This document shows positions 1-40,200 of a stretch of 64,000 nt of DNA, one piece after another (the first letter of the stretch is position 1; every line of letters begins with the position of its first letter). Made by a program: the position numbers and the translations under genes. Origin of the DNA: Paragordius varius (taxonomy: Eukaryota > Nematomorpha); assembly GCA_964247055.1 (NCBI GenBank), contig OZ176051.1:10168001-10232000 (forward strand), given 5' to 3'. Under the pieces are notes generated by a model. It had not been told where the DNA came from, did not search any database, and saw only the letters and a program-made list of their open reading frames with translations.

Positions 1-1488
1 ACCTGAAATTCTTCGATTTCTATTTATTTTTTAATTAAATTAATCAAATTTTTCGCCCCCCCCCCTTAAATTTTTCTACGTCGCCCTTTTGAAAACCACT
101 GCTCTAAAGACAGATTAAATGATAATTTGCGTGAAAAAATTGTGTTAACGCCATATAAGATAAAACAATATAAAAAATGCACAGCGCAGATGAATATCCG
201 TATTTCGATTTATTCATTATAAGGCTTATAATCTATTTATAAAAATGAGAACTGTTTAATTAAAACCCACGTTTTTAATAATAATAGCAATTTTAAAGTT
301 TTACTAAATTTTTCCATTGTAAAATTATCGTAGGGGTAGGTAAAAATTTACCTTGATAAAGTGTCAAATTCACTCATGTTTAAATATAAAATTATTAGGT
401 GATCACTACATGCCACTTAGTTAAACTAATTCAGAATATTGGACTAAAAATTAAAAGTCTATAAACATATATTAAGCAATAGTTTTTATAATATTTTGTT
501 TAAAGTATTATTTTGTAAAGATTAATCCTTATGAAAAAGATTGATTTAATATTAATTATGCTTACCACGCCCTGATAATTTTGATTATTATCAATAAACC
601 CAGTTTAAATGTGCATGGCCTTTTATTAATATTTTTTATTGACCAAAAATATATCTTTACTATTTACAACTCAAATATATCAGTATGCTGGTTTATGTCC
701 ATTTAAATGACCTTTATATTAAAAAATCCTTAATCTATATGTTTGGATTTTATTTAAATACCGAAGGCTCTACTATGTCCATGGCTATCCTTGCAACGAT
801 TTTATTGCCGATGATATTGAATATAAATAGAATCTGCCTTTTAGTATATTTTTTAAATGAAAATAGCAGAAATTATAACTTGAAATGATTTAGTATTTTA
901 CCACTTTTTTCTCTGGTTGTTCGAATTTACGAAATAGCTCCGGTTTCCTAGTTTTTTCGCAAAATAATTTTGAAAGTTCATTGTATTGGGGTCAATGGTT
1001 TTTTTAAACTAAATTAATTTATAATTAAAAAATAGTCAAAAATTATGAATCTTTTGACTTGGCAATATTACGACTGTGTGATACCATTTTCTATAAAGTC
1101 CAATAAAACACAATTTTATAAATTAAAGTAAGGCTAAAATATATTTAAACGATTCCGACAATAGATAGATATCGTCATACTGCTCTAGAAAATTAACGTG
1201 TTATATTTATATTTTTATATTATATGTTTAAACTATTTGACAAATATGTTATATAATATTTGTCATCAAATTCACCTTGTTATTTTCAAATTTATCTTTG
1301 TTAATCATTTTTATTTGAGATTCCCCTTTTTTTAGCAAATTTTTGCTAGTATCATATTTATCCATAATTAAAAAAGAAACGAAATTCTCTGCACCCTTTT
1401 TATATTATTTATAAAGATAAAATAGTTCTTTATGACTGACTCATAGTTAGCCGTGTCTATATTTTTCCTTTTTTTTACAATATCATAG
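1..1488. other. Intronic/upstream DNA before first visible Mind bomb exon
   Basis: No exon is recognisable here. The first visible Mind bomb exon opens in the middle of the protein, so this stretch is most likely an intron, with the N-terminal exons (first MIB/HERC2 domain and ZZ finger) lying upstream of the window. At about 50-106 a C-run is followed by a piece ending in CCACTG, which resembles the right end of the hAT-type repeats seen elsewhere in the window. A pyrimidine tract at 1464-1480 leads into the AG acceptor at 1487-1488. Confidence 0.55.
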
Positions 1489-28179
<26,691 letters not shown>

Positions 28180-28371
28180 TATCTTTTTTATATTTAATAA
28201 TTATCTAGCTTCTCAAACTTATTTCGTTTTTATATTATATGCTTTGAACGTAGCTATCTATTTAATTAGCATTTATCTAAGAAAACATTCTGTATTGTAT
28301 ACATAAAATTTTTATCATCGTGCATTTATACTTATAGAATCTCGTGTATTACATTGTACTTCTATTGTGTC

Positions 28372-28377
28372 AATAAA
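28372..28377 (+). promoter_or_regulatory. Poly(A) signal for Mind bomb
   Basis: AATAAA lies 193 bases after the stop codon, inside a T-rich 3' region. It is the first canonical hexamer downstream of the stop. Confidence 0.6.
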
Positions 28378-28379
28378 TG

Positions 28380-31278
28380 TAATTAAAATACCAAATTACA
28401 GTTTTAACATTATTTTTTTTGATTGCGATTTCGCGCTCATTACTGAATTTTTTGGTGAAAACTTATGGAAGTAGCAAATAAATTCATATATATAATTTCT
28501 TAAGTTTAAAAAAAACGTGCAGATAACAAATTTTTTGTTAAAAGGCCTATACGGATAGGGGGCTCTATTAAGCTAGTCACTAATTTAAAAAAATCTTCCA
28601 ACGAATTCAAAACAAAAATTTTGTTGCTGTATAATGGACCAATTGTTTCACACTTTTTCAAAAAACACAATTAACATTTGTAATTTTCTCAGAAAACTGG
28701 TATTATAAGAAACTTAATGTCTATCATTGATTATAAATAAGTCTACGCATTTTTCTGAAAGTATTTAAGTTAAGCTTAATATAAAAATGTAAGTTATGAA
28801 GATCTTCCATTAGTTTTTCGAGCGGGTTCATAGGTTAAAATTTTTTATGCGGCTGAACCAAGAACTTGAATTTATATTTTGGGAAATAATCATAAAATAT
28901 TGGCAAAGAACGTGGTGTTGTAACAGAAAATGGAATATATGAAATTTTAAAATAGTATATAATAAAAATAGAATTGGTGTTATATCCTGCTTAAAAATAA
29001 TCCAGGAATTTTTTGTGAAAACATAATAAACTATACGGGCTCTATTACAAAAAGGTCATTAATAATTCTCAACCTTAAGTACCATATTTGAGTAAGGTCC
29101 TATGAATTTTTTTTAAATTTCAGGTGCATTTAATAAATGTGACTTTATTAATTTTCCGAAAAGCCAGTCAGTTATTACATATATACCGTAACAAAAAATA
29201 TCCTAATCAAAATACTTTTTGATTGAAAATTTATTATCTTATAGTTTGGTTTGATCTTAACGAGTACTATTTTTTATTCAGGATGCTCTATTTTAAAAAA
29301 ATGGCATTATAATGTAACATAAATTATATTAAAAAAGCAAATAAAATTTTAAAAATTTCACTTTCTGGACATTAACCCCAACATAATGTTTACCCTCTAG
29401 ATTTGCGATAAAGAAAATGGTCAGTTTATGCTATAATAAATTTTAATATATCCTAGATTCTAATTAAAACATTTTTTAATGAGTAAAATGCTTATATTAT
29501 AACTACAATAAGAAGCCTAATAAATTTATTCTCATAAAATAAAAAAATTATCAAAATATGATTTTATACCGCTTCATTTTGCGCATTGTAGAATAACTGC
29601 GTCCATCGGGGGGTATAAAAAAATAATCCAATGAAATATATATATTATGATAGGAATGTATCAGTATTACTATTTGGCCCTTACTAGTGATATAGTTATT
29701 TACACTTTTGTGGTAAATGTTCAATATCATAAATGGCAAAATTTCCGCACATTTTTTTACGTGAAATATTTTGGCGAAAGATAAATTCTTCATTCCAAAA
29801 AAAAATCATAAAAATATATCAAAAACTCCCTATAAAAAGCAAAGCAATATTTTTAGAAAATTTTGATTATATAATGTAAGCTCGTCCAAATTTTGTGATC
29901 TACTAAAATGGGCTAAATTTCTTAAATCAAAGGCAAAAATGCTGGGATTGCGTGATAAAAGTTTTAAATATATAATAAATTTTGCCATCTTAAAAATATT
30001 TTTAAGAAAATGCATATTTTTTTACAAAAATTTTTAGCGAAATTTTGTTGAAGCGTACACCATATTTTTTTGAGGCATGATGGAAACGGTATTAATACGC
30101 TTCTGGATATCATAAAAACACTTTTTAATATATTTGACGTTGAACGTTCCTATCGCTTCAGAATTTAAATTTAGATTATGCTTTCAAATTTTGCTGATTG
30201 TAAAGGGACCCAAAGATAAATATAAATTTGAAGACGAAAGAATATTTTAATCAAAATTCTGAGGTGAAAGAAATGTTGAGAATCATCGAATTATATTGAA
30301 AAAGTCTTTTTATCATATCTCAAATCGTTTTTATACCGGTTCTATCATTCCTCAAACTATTATGTACGCTTCAACAAAATTTTGCTAAAAATTAAATTTT
30401 TGAATAAAGTATGCATTTTTGAAAATATTTTTTTGATGTTCAAATTTAAAATATATTTAAAAAATTTATCACGCAATATTGGCATTTTTGCGTTTATCTT
30501 AAGAGAACTAGCCCACTTTCATAACAAAATGTACGCAAATACGCCATCATACATGGAGCACTTTACCGTACCCTAAAAATAATAATTAACCTTCCTATAT
30601 CAAGGCTCGAAACCAAAAGCACCATTAGAATCCACCAGCAGAATATTTTTTTGAGGACACGTCTATTTAAGAGATTTTAACGATGAATATATATAAAGCT
30701 TTCGTTAGTTTACAATATTTTAAATTCATAAATTCAGTAAATATTTATATATATCGGACTTGGAGACATTTTAAAAAATAGATATTGGGGCTTGTTCCAG
30801 GACGTTGAAACCGGAATCGGCCTGGTTCCTAAAAATTTAAAAATGTCTTAAAAACTGGAGTAGTTGAGCAAGAGAAACCGTAACCGGGTGGGATTCATTA
30901 TAATTACACAATCTTGGATCTGATTCCATTTTAATTCCTGACTTTTCATTGTATGATTTATCAACATTTTTTCATGATAACAACATAAAACAAAATAACA
31001 AAAATTGTAAATTAAAACATAATTTATAAGAAAAATCAAATAGACATAAGTATAACAAAGATAGTAATAAATTTGTATTTATTTGCATCTATGGCCTTTT
31101 TTAACTATAAAACTGATTGCATCAAGTATTTCGGTCGTCAGACAACTCAAATGTAAAAAAATTAGCGTGAAGTTTCTTTGGTCGCATTATGAACCGAACC
31201 TTACATGATAATTTTAATTTTTCCAATATCTGGTCAACTCATGCGGCTCGTGGGAAGCGGTGTCAGTCAATGAATACG
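28380..31278. other. Intergenic, AT-rich; one long inverted repeat
   Basis: No conserved coding region is seen. The main structure is the inverted repeat at 29880-30545 (listed separately), and an ACCGG-rich repeat begins near 30785. The short open frames in between have AT-rich composition and no recognisable motif. Confidence 0.6.
29880..30545. mobile_element. Long-TIR foldback element (family B)
   Basis: Left arm about 29880-30125 and right arm about 30300-30545 are inverted copies. GCGAAATTTTGTTGAAGCGT on the left is mirrored by ACGCTTCAACAAAATTTTGC on the right, and farther out GGGATTGCGTGATAAA is mirrored by TTTATCACGCAATATT. The loop is about 175 bases. Related arms occur at 46650-47190 (both arms), 45365-45490 and 56490-56660 (single arms). 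It has no coding capacity and looks like a foldback or non-autonomous DNA element. Confidence 0.7.
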
Positions 31279-33890
31279 CTATAGATCAGTGATACTCAAA
31301 CCGCGGCCCGCGGGCCGCATGCGGCCCTAAGAGTACTTTAAAATTGCCCTATGACCATATTGATACTTAAATTATTTTTTTTATTGATGAATTTTTAAAA
31401 CACATAAACCTATTTTCGCTTATTTTAATATTAATTTATTTCTTTAGATCTATTTCGTAATTTCTATTTTTACCCAATTTGGTAGAAAAATTTCCCTACA
31501 TAAAATGATTTCAAAATTTTGGCACACGTTGTCTCTGTTTCTGTATTCTATTTTTTTCTATTTTGAAATTTTTATTGAATTCCTTTTTTGTATTTAAGCA
31601 AGCTTTTCACTCAAACTTGCATATACATATTCTTTTCATAGCGATCCCACATCATTTTTTATAACTCCCATAAAATATTTTTCAAATCAACATCATTAAA
31701 TTTTTACCTATTTTTTATAGCATAATTCAAATTATATTCCTATTTTTTGCAAAAATTTACATAATATTTAAATATAAATTCAAAGGATGACATCTAATGC
31801 TAAAAAACGTAAATTATCCGATAAAAATCGCTCTTTAAAAAGGAATGGGAAGAAAAATTCTTTGTCGTTTTTAAAAATGTTGATACCTGCCTTATATGCA
31901 AGGACAACATAATTATAAAAAAATACAATATTGAAAAACATTTTACAATCCATCATTCTCATAAATTACCAGAAAATCATGAGGAAAACGAAATAAATAA
32001 AAAATAAAAGAATTATACCAGAAAGAAAATCTATTATTTTTATAGCCTTCTCCCAGGAAAAGCTGTAACATTAGCTTCGTATGAAATTTGTTATATTTTA
32101 GGAAAAAATATGAAACCGTTTACTGATTCCCTAATAAAAGCATTAATAATTGGTAGCACTTTTTTTGATAATAATGGTATATCTATGAAAAAGGTTGGTT
32201 TCGATCTGCACAGATGGCTGTCCCTCTATGAAACGAATGATTTATCCCTCTTTTGAAAAACAAATATAATTTGAAAAATATTTACTCAACAGCAAAACTT
32301 GGTTTTCCGTGTAAAAGCTGAATCACTCAATTCAGTAATTAAAACGGTTGTGGATATAGTTAACCACATCCAAGAGAATTTAACAGCCGTAAATTCTAAA
32401 CCTTCTGAAAGATATCCACAGTGAGTTTGATGATTTTCTTTTGTACACCGCTGTGGATAACTAAGCCTTAGCAAAGTATTAAATAGATTTTTTTTAAGGC
32501 ATGAGATTGTATTATTTATAAATAATAGAAAGTTTGACGAGGAAATTAATAGTGACCAATGGTGGGTTTTATTGCCTATTTTTGCGACATTACTTATAGA
32601 CTTAGTCTTAATACAAGTTGTGAGCAAAAAATAACCCAATTTGCTAATCAAATATTTGCTTTTGAAGAAAAATTAATACTATATAAACAAGAATTTATAA
32701 ATAAAACACTTCTATATTTTCCAACATTTAAAATAGATAATCATTTAGCATTTTTATTTAATGAAATGAAATTCAGATTTGAAGAACTAAGAAATATTAA
32801 AAATTGCTTAAAACTCGTGGAAAATCCATGGTATGGATATATCCAATATTAAGCAACTTGAGTATCTCGGTTTTCAGGCGCATATCATTGAAGAATTCGT
32901 AGATTTTAAAAATGATTCCGATTCGCAGGCTATATATAAGGAGAATCGAAGAGAAGAAAGATATGTATGGTTTCGGCAAGATGTTCCAAATAAATATGAA
33001 AATATAAAAAAATGTGCTCAAGTTATCCTAACTGTTTTTTCTCAAGTTACCCTTGGACAGCATATTTAAAAATAAGGTATCTCAAGAATAGATACAGAAA
33101 TCGCTTAACCGTTAATCATATGGACGACGTATTAAGATTGGTCTGTCATGAGGCGAAACCAAATTTGTCAAAAATTATTAGTTAATATCAAAATAAATGT
33201 TGTTATCAAAATATTTAATTTTTTAAATTAAATGGTGCAAAACGAGTTTTTAGTTGGATTTTGCGATCCGCAAAAAATTAATTGTGCTGATTTAGAGTAT
33301 AAATATGTGCTGTGTCAAATAGCTATGGAATGTTTACCATTATAAGATTCTGGCCCTCGAAAAAAATATATATTTTATTTGGCCCGTCAAATATTTTTCG
33401 TGAGTACCACTGCTATAGATTATCATTAATTAATAAGGTTAATGTTATCCAAGTAAAAGAATCTACGTAAAAATCAAGTTTCTGGCTTTCTTCTGATATA
33501 TTGGTAAAATAAATAAAAGTCAACATTATAAATCCATATCTTTCGGATACGAAAAAATTTTATATGATCAATTTAATTTTATGAAACTAAAATTATGATT
33601 CCATTTTGAATACAGCAAATTTAATCATTTTTTTGCAAACTAACCATATAAAAACCATTAATATCAAGGTAGAACCGGAACCGGGGTTCTCAGACGGTTA
33701 AAACCGTTGAGATTTTAAATGGAACCCGAAATTTTCCTGAAATTTTAGAACTGAAATCGCGTTGGTTTATAAGGAATCAGAACGGAAACCTAAGTCGTTT
33801 TTAAGAAGTGGAATCGGGGGTCCCAGTTGTTTCCAACACAACGGAAACTCCTGTTGAAATCTTGAGAAATGGGTTTCGGTTTAAAGCACT
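30785..33890. mobile_element. ACCGG-rich repeat interrupted by a hAT element
   Basis: The segments 30785-30900 and 33660-33890 are both unusually rich in GGAACC/AACCGG motifs and face each other across the hAT transposon at 31287-33411. Without the hAT the host repeat would be about 0.98 kb. A similar pair of GGAACC-rich ends bounds 40370-41290 (about 0.92 kb) elsewhere in the window. This suggests a non-autonomous element with ACCGG-rich ends that was later hit by the hAT. Exact ends were not resolved. Confidence 0.5.
31287..33411 (+). mobile_element. hAT transposon, 2125 bp, with decayed BED-finger transposase
   Basis: The left end reads CAGTGATACTCAAACCGCGG and the complement of the right end CAGTGGTACTCACGAAAAAT. 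A perfect 8-bp direct repeat CTATAGAT (31279-31286 and 33412-33419) is the target duplication diagnostic of hAT elements. Inside, + strand translation in several frames resembles the GTF2IRD2/ZBED5-like transposase group: a zinc finger CLICKDN...YNIEKHFTIHH (near 31893-31950), LAFLCDITYHL-like VGFIAYFCDITYRL (near 32560), a helical stretch, and a C-terminal block TLGQHI...RYRNRLTVNHMDDVLRLV (33050-33150) with the dimerisation-type ending. Frame changes and stops separate the parts, so the gene is dead. Confidence 0.85.
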
Positions 33891-34769
33891 GATATATTGC
33901 ATTTTTCTAATCGATTTCAAACAGTTTATCATTTCAATTTAATTTTGAATAAACTGTATTTGCATTCAAAAAAGATTGTTAGAACTATATTATTGCGAAT
34001 TGGATCATACATCAAATATTAAAACAGTTTATTTTTACAAGGGATTTTTTCCTCACACATGCATAAGCCTTTCCTTCATATATAATAACATATGTTATAA
34101 TCTAGTCTAGATCATATCCAAATAGTATTATAGATCAAATTTAAAATATATTTTATATTAAGAGATTAATTATTAGCTTTCGTGGAAAATCTGATTCAAA
34201 GTATTTGTTGATATTTTTTATGCAATATTTCTTTGATACTCAAATGGTCATAGAATTCATAATAATTTGTAGATACATAGTTTTCCGTATTCTATCATAT
34301 TTACAGTCTAATAATATGTTTGCCATTGATTTATTTAAATATATTATGCACTGACTATTCAGGGCTGTGGTCAAAAATGATATTTAATTAAATTATCGAA
34401 AGTTGTAAATTTATCAATACTTTTTAAAAATAGCGATTGTGTGTTATGAATTTTTGAAAATATATATCATAGAATTTCCTTCGATTCACAATTTAAAGGA
34501 TTCGCAAAGCCAACATATATAAAAATATGGAGATGTATGTAGTACCAAACAGGTCATTTAGAAAGATTTAATTTTCTTCCAAATAAAAATATCCTTAACG
34601 CTTACCGGAAAAGGCCTAATATTCAAAATGCTTTGTGAAAGCGTATATATAGTTGTAAAACAATAAAGCGTTTAATAAAATATCTAACTTCATATCAACC
34701 ATTTTTGTATTAACTCTCATACATTCTTAAAAATGTCGACGCATTTGTTAATCTATATATTCATAAAAA

Positions 34770-36960
34770 TGGAAAGTGGTGACTTTGTTAGTTTCCGGAA
34801 AACCGGTTGACCCATTTAACAAATATCGAAAATATAATCATTAATAAATGCTCCGACAATAGCTTCGCCCTTTTTTGAATTAGCCCCCAGTTCGGGCCCA
34901 CCCCGTGTAAAAAACGGTTTTTTTGAAAACAGAAGTTCACAAAAATCCTGTCTTTGAGAAAATTTTCCAGAAAACGTGTTAGGCCACTTGATTACGATTA
35001 TTTTTACTTATTTTTGATAGGGCCCAACATAGCCGGCTCGCTTTTTTAATTTAGGCCCTCTTTTTACCCGCTCCCCCCGTAAAATGCCATTTTTCAAAAA
35101 GATTAAGTCCACAAAAATAATTTTTTGAATCTATTTTTTGCCTAAGTATGAGACTGTAAAAATTTAATAAGGATTCTAGGTATTCCCTGTTAAAAGGCAA
35201 AAATTTTAGTCAAGCGTTTGATGGTAACTGCTGGGTAGGGAAGTACCCGCTAAAAACTGCCGTCATATCGAAATAGCGTGCTTTTGGGGATAAATTTCAA
35301 AAAACTTCTAAGGCCATATGAGTTCAATAACTGCTAAAATTTTACCCGTAACAAGGCAAAAATCTAGATCGTGGGTTTTTCAAAATTAGCAGTTAATTAG
35401 GCCCTTCACGCCCTGAAAAATGAGCCACCATAGAATAATTTTTTAATTTTGAGGCAATTTTCCGAAAACTAATGAGAGCATATGGAATCAATCATGATTC
35501 CAGGTATTATCCGTAAAAAGTCAAAAAATTTTATCAGGCGCTTTTGTATCAGCCTCTGTGTAGGGAGCTACCCGCCTATAACTGCGCCACCATATTAAAT
35601 TGCGTTGTTTAGGAGTTAATTTTCTGAAAACTTATCAGGCCATATAAGTTTTATAAGGGCCGGAAATATTACCTGTAAAAAGGCAAAATTTTAGTCGAGC
35701 GGTTTTTTTAAATTAGCGGTTAAATATGACTTTTAAGACCTAAAGCGCTATCATTGATCTTTTATTTAGTTTTGAAGCCATTCTTCCATAAATATTAAGA
35801 GCTTATGGAATAAATGATTTCAGGTATTCCCGTATAAAGTCAAAAAAATTATCCAACGTCTTTGTTGTATTGGCCTCTGGGTAGGGAGCTACCCGCCTAA
35901 AACTGCACCGCCATTTCAAAATTGCGTTGTTTAGGAGTTAATTTTTTAGAAATCAGGCCATATAAGTTTTATAAGGGCCTGAAATATTACCCGTAAAAAG
36001 GCAAAAATTTAAGTCGGGCGGATTTTTTAAATTAGCTAGGCTCTGGGTAGGGAACTACACGCGTAAAAATATGTCAGTATATCGATGCAGCCAATTTCAG
36101 AAAACTTATGAGACTATGTGAGTTCAATAAGGACTTAAAATATTTATTACCCCTTAAAATTTAGTATAGGGCGTTATTTCAATGAGTCGCTAAGAAAAGT
36201 TTTACGCCCTGAAAAATTCGCCGCCATAGAACAATTTTTTGGTTTTGAAACAATATTTTCAAGAACTTATAGGAACATATGGACATTATAATTCTAGATA
36301 TTCCCCATAAGACAAAAATTTTGCCCGACATACTTGCCTCTGGTTAAGAAGCCGCCAAAAAACTGTTCCACTATATAGATTGAGTTGTTTTGGAACTAAT
36401 TAAAAACTTATGCGATATGAGCTCATTTAAAGATCGAAATATTACCCGTAACTAAGTAAAAATTAAGGTCAGGCCTTTTTTTATTAGCCGTTAATTTTGG
36501 GCCCTTATGCCCTAAAAATACGCCATAACGATTATTTAGTGTTGAGGTATTTTTGAACCCATGAGACGATGGTCTCAAAGATGATTCCAAATATTTTCTC
36601 TGTAAAGGCAAAAAATTTAACTTAGCGCTTTTTCCATATAGGCCTATGGGTAGGGGTCCACCGGTTTAAAACTAAGACGCCATACAAAAATGGCGTGGCT
36701 TTGGGGCCAATTTTCAAAAAACTCGGAAGCCATACGAGTTCAATACAGACTTTAAATAATACCCATAAAAAAGGTAAATATAGTATAGTGGTTTTTTCCG
36801 TTAGCCGTGAATTTGGGGCCTTTACACCTGTAAACAATATATTAGTATGAATGCACCGTTTTGAAAATTCTATGAGATCATAGCTATTAAATAATGTTTC
36901 GAAATAATCCACATGTATGGATCATTTTATTGTCCCTTTTTTTTAAATAGCTCCCCCTCC
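34770..36960. repeat. Degenerate tandem array, ~320-bp dimeric unit
   Basis: The marker block CTGGGTAGGGAGCTACCCGC and its variants recur at about 35230, 35556, 35877, 36043, 36339 and 36643, giving spacings near 326, 321, 166, 296 and 304. Each unit contains two related ~160-bp halves. Both halves carry a GCCATA...AGTTCAATAA-like block, a TACCCGTAAAAAGGCAAAAA-like block and a T-run, but only one has the GGGTAGGG block. The 166-base spacing is about one half-unit, as expected from unequal exchange between halves. The array is strongly diverged, with no coding potential. Confidence 0.75.
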
Positions 36961-37146
36961 CCAGAAGTCCGAAGGACTTCCTCGGGCAGCATAGAAGCAC
37001 GAGATTTATGCTAATAAATATATAATATGCATATACAAAATTTTTCGAAGACGACATTAACATTCATACAATATATGAAAATTCCCTTAAGCTCTAATAT
37101 ATATATGTATATATATATATATATGTATATATATAATTGGGGTTAA
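36961..37146. other. Short intergenic spacer
   Basis: It contains a small hairpin (AAGTCCGAAGGACTT) at 36965-36979 and an AT-rich run with a (TA)-like stretch near 37098-37134. Nothing else is seen between the satellite and the 3' end of the - strand gene. Confidence 0.5.
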
Positions 37147-37152
37147 TTTATT
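37147..37152 (-). promoter_or_regulatory. Poly(A) signal for the secreted-protein gene
   Basis: On the - strand AATAAA lies about 112 bases after the stop codon of the gene at 37264-44222. Confidence 0.5.
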
Positions 37153-37263
37153 ATATTCTTTACCAAATCAAACATTAAATTTTCGCCCCTTAAACTATTC
37201 TAAATTGCAAAATAGCTATTAAAATAAGTATTTGTTTCCCTTATTTGTAATACATATTATAGA

Positions 37264-40200
37264 TTAAAGGCATTCAATGATAGGTCTCCATAAACGTATA
37301 TCAGGACCTTGGGTTGAATCCAAATTAATTTCCACTTTGGTTTTCGTGCATTCGATTCTTGTAACCAAAAAATCTTTGTATAACAAACCCGTTTCAGTTC
37401 CGTTATCAACGTGAGATACTCTGGTTCCATTCATTGTTTGTTGTAATTTTAACTGCTTTATCACATTAAGGGGGGAATAGGTTATATGATAAAAATAATT
37501 TAAAATTATAAATTTTATGTTAAAAATTGTCATTAATGCCATGTAAATGCTTTTAAACTTTGGTTGAAAAATAGATAAAATTTATGGGGTTCGGTTGTAA
37601 AATGTATGATTATTTGACTTTTATTTTCGTAAAAATGGAAATTCCAGTGACTTTTAAATGTTAATAAGTTTATAATTTAGTCAAAATATTTTCTTAAAAT
37701 ATATTTTTGTTGATGAAGGCATTAATCAAACCTAATTGATATAGCACTTTAGCAACTAAGCCGGAGTTGTAGTCTTTTTATTAATACCTTTAATTTATAA
37801 AAAAAACTTTATGATAACCATGTGTCATTTTAGATTTTTAATACATACTATAAATTAATTATAAAGAGGTAAAAATTTTATTATACAGGTTTATGATTTT
37901 AAACATTAGTCTGATTGTTTCTTCCCTGCATAATGCCAAAAACCTTATAGAAAGGGTTAATTAAAAATTAATATATATTAAAATTATATATGTTTTTTGG
38001 CATTTTATCAATTTGACTTTTGTCTTTTCTCCTAAGCAATTTAAATCAGTCGTACTACAAAATTTTTAAAGGGCCAAAAAATTTTATATATGCCTTAAGG
38101 GCCATAATACCGATAAAACTTTAAGGCTGTTTAACACACATCTGCAGATATTTAAAAATAAAAACTTTAGGGCTATAAAAAGCATTTTTACAGGGCCGCA
38201 GTTTGGGTATAGCTGAATTTCACAGTATACATTTTAATGGTTGCTCATCACACTATAGTAACGCAATTTGCAACAGAGTAGTGTATGGAAAAAACAACAA
38301 AATGTAGAATAAACAATTATTTCCTTTCTATTTCCATACACTCATGTGTTGCAAATTGCCCAATTATAGTGTGAAATAAGCAACCATTAAAATGCATACT
38401 GTAATAAAAGAATTTATGTTGTAGTTGAATATAATCAAAAAATATATAATTTTCCCAACATATGTCGACAAAAATGTCAACAATGTTTTTTGATCATTCA
38501 AATATCCGGTGATAATTAGATTCTTTTAAAATATTATTTTAAATTCGTAAAACTTTACTGGATTGACGGATGGAATAGGTAGGATTAAAGGACGATTATT
38601 GCGTAAATTTATCATATAAATGGTGCACATTCCTTCAGGTTGAAATTCAAACATGACGAATGCCTGTTAAAATATAAAATTATTATTAATATGTGGTGAT
38701 AAATTATTTTTTAAAATAGAACAATACTTTGCTTATAATTTGGTGACGTTAGACTTGATATTTATATTTAATATCGTTTTACAATTTTTAGGATTCAAAT
38801 GCGACACCGAAATCATTTGATACAATATATTCCACCTATTTCATATCATTTTATATTATTTATTTCAAATATTTAACACTTCTTCAAATTGGGGATCTAT
38901 ATACCTCATACTTAATTAAAGCTAGTATTTTTAAAAAATACTGAAGGAAACGGTCTCAAATTAAATTTATGCTTCTATCCTAATAAAAATTATATAAATA
39001 AGTCAAAATATTTAAATAAGATTTTGTTTTGAAAAAAAAGTTTCATGTCAAACTACTTCGACGCCATTTTTATATTACAAAATTATTGCAAAATATCGTC
39101 TTCATGTAATTTTAAAGGTGAAATTAAAGCTAATCTATTTAAATTAAGTCGAACATTGATGGAAAAAATGTGGTTTATTTGTATTATTTTTCAATTTTAC
39201 CATTGCAGACATGTCACGTTGACTAAATTTTTACCTTTGGGTTACAGCTTAAAATAAGTAAAATCAAGTATTTTTAAATAAAATTTTTTATATATTTCGG
39301 TTTATTAATGATACATAAGCGCAAATTTTTGCCATGGTTTCGACTTCCATATTTTTTAAAGAATCTAATTTTAAACAATTTGAAAGGAGTAAAATGAATG
39401 TGTTGTATCCAAGTGTTAGGGAATATAATTAGATATATAGTCTTAAAATGCAAGGAAATTAAATTTTAACAAATGGCGCAAGCGTCCAAACACTATTTTT
39501 TATCAATCAATATTACCTTAGTTAAGTTTATATTAAACATGAGTGCCTTTAGCCTTAAGCGCCTTTTAATTCAACAAATGAGGCGATGAGAATAAGTTCT
39601 TTTGCCGTTACTTAATTTATAAATATATACATCATGAAATAGCTCCATTTCGTATTTTCCTGGTATCCATCGGATTGCCTGCAAATTTTGTACATCATAA
39701 TAACGGAAAATATCCATAACAACTTGTTCTTCCGTGTCAATATCCTTAATAAAGTATCCTTCGATTCTGGCTTCCATATAGGGTCCGTATGACAATATAA
39801 TATCTCTGTTAAATTTAGAATTCAAAAGATTCAATTCCAGCAAATACAACAAAATATGGTAAAATATTCGCTGTAAAATAATAGCTTTGTGTAATTATTG
39901 GTTAATGAAAATGACTAAAAATATTTCAGAATCTTACTTTATATTAATTGGTTTCGGTGGTTCTTCGTGCGGGTAATAATCGTTTAAAAACCGTCCAACA
40001 TTATATATCCCCAATTTCTTGCAATATTTGCAGACAACTTGCAAATCAAAATACAAGTCTAAAATTGTAAATATAATATAGAGATATCCAGTAAATATTA
40101 TAATTATACGGATAAAATATAACTAAAAAGACAATCATATTTATCTTGACTTTTTAAAAAACACCCTTTTGGGTTGCGCAACGGGGATTAAAACATTAAT

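Noticed and set aside
685-888. 67-codon open frame that could be an N-terminal Mind bomb exon
   Set aside because: It has no similarity to the MIB/HERC2 or ZZ domains expected there, and no cysteine pairs.
32286-32651. 121-codon - strand frame inside the hAT
   Set aside because: The transposase similarity is on the + strand; this is a shadow frame.
36423-36912. Two - strand frames in the satellite array
   Set aside because: They lie in degenerate tandem repeats and have no recognisable domain.
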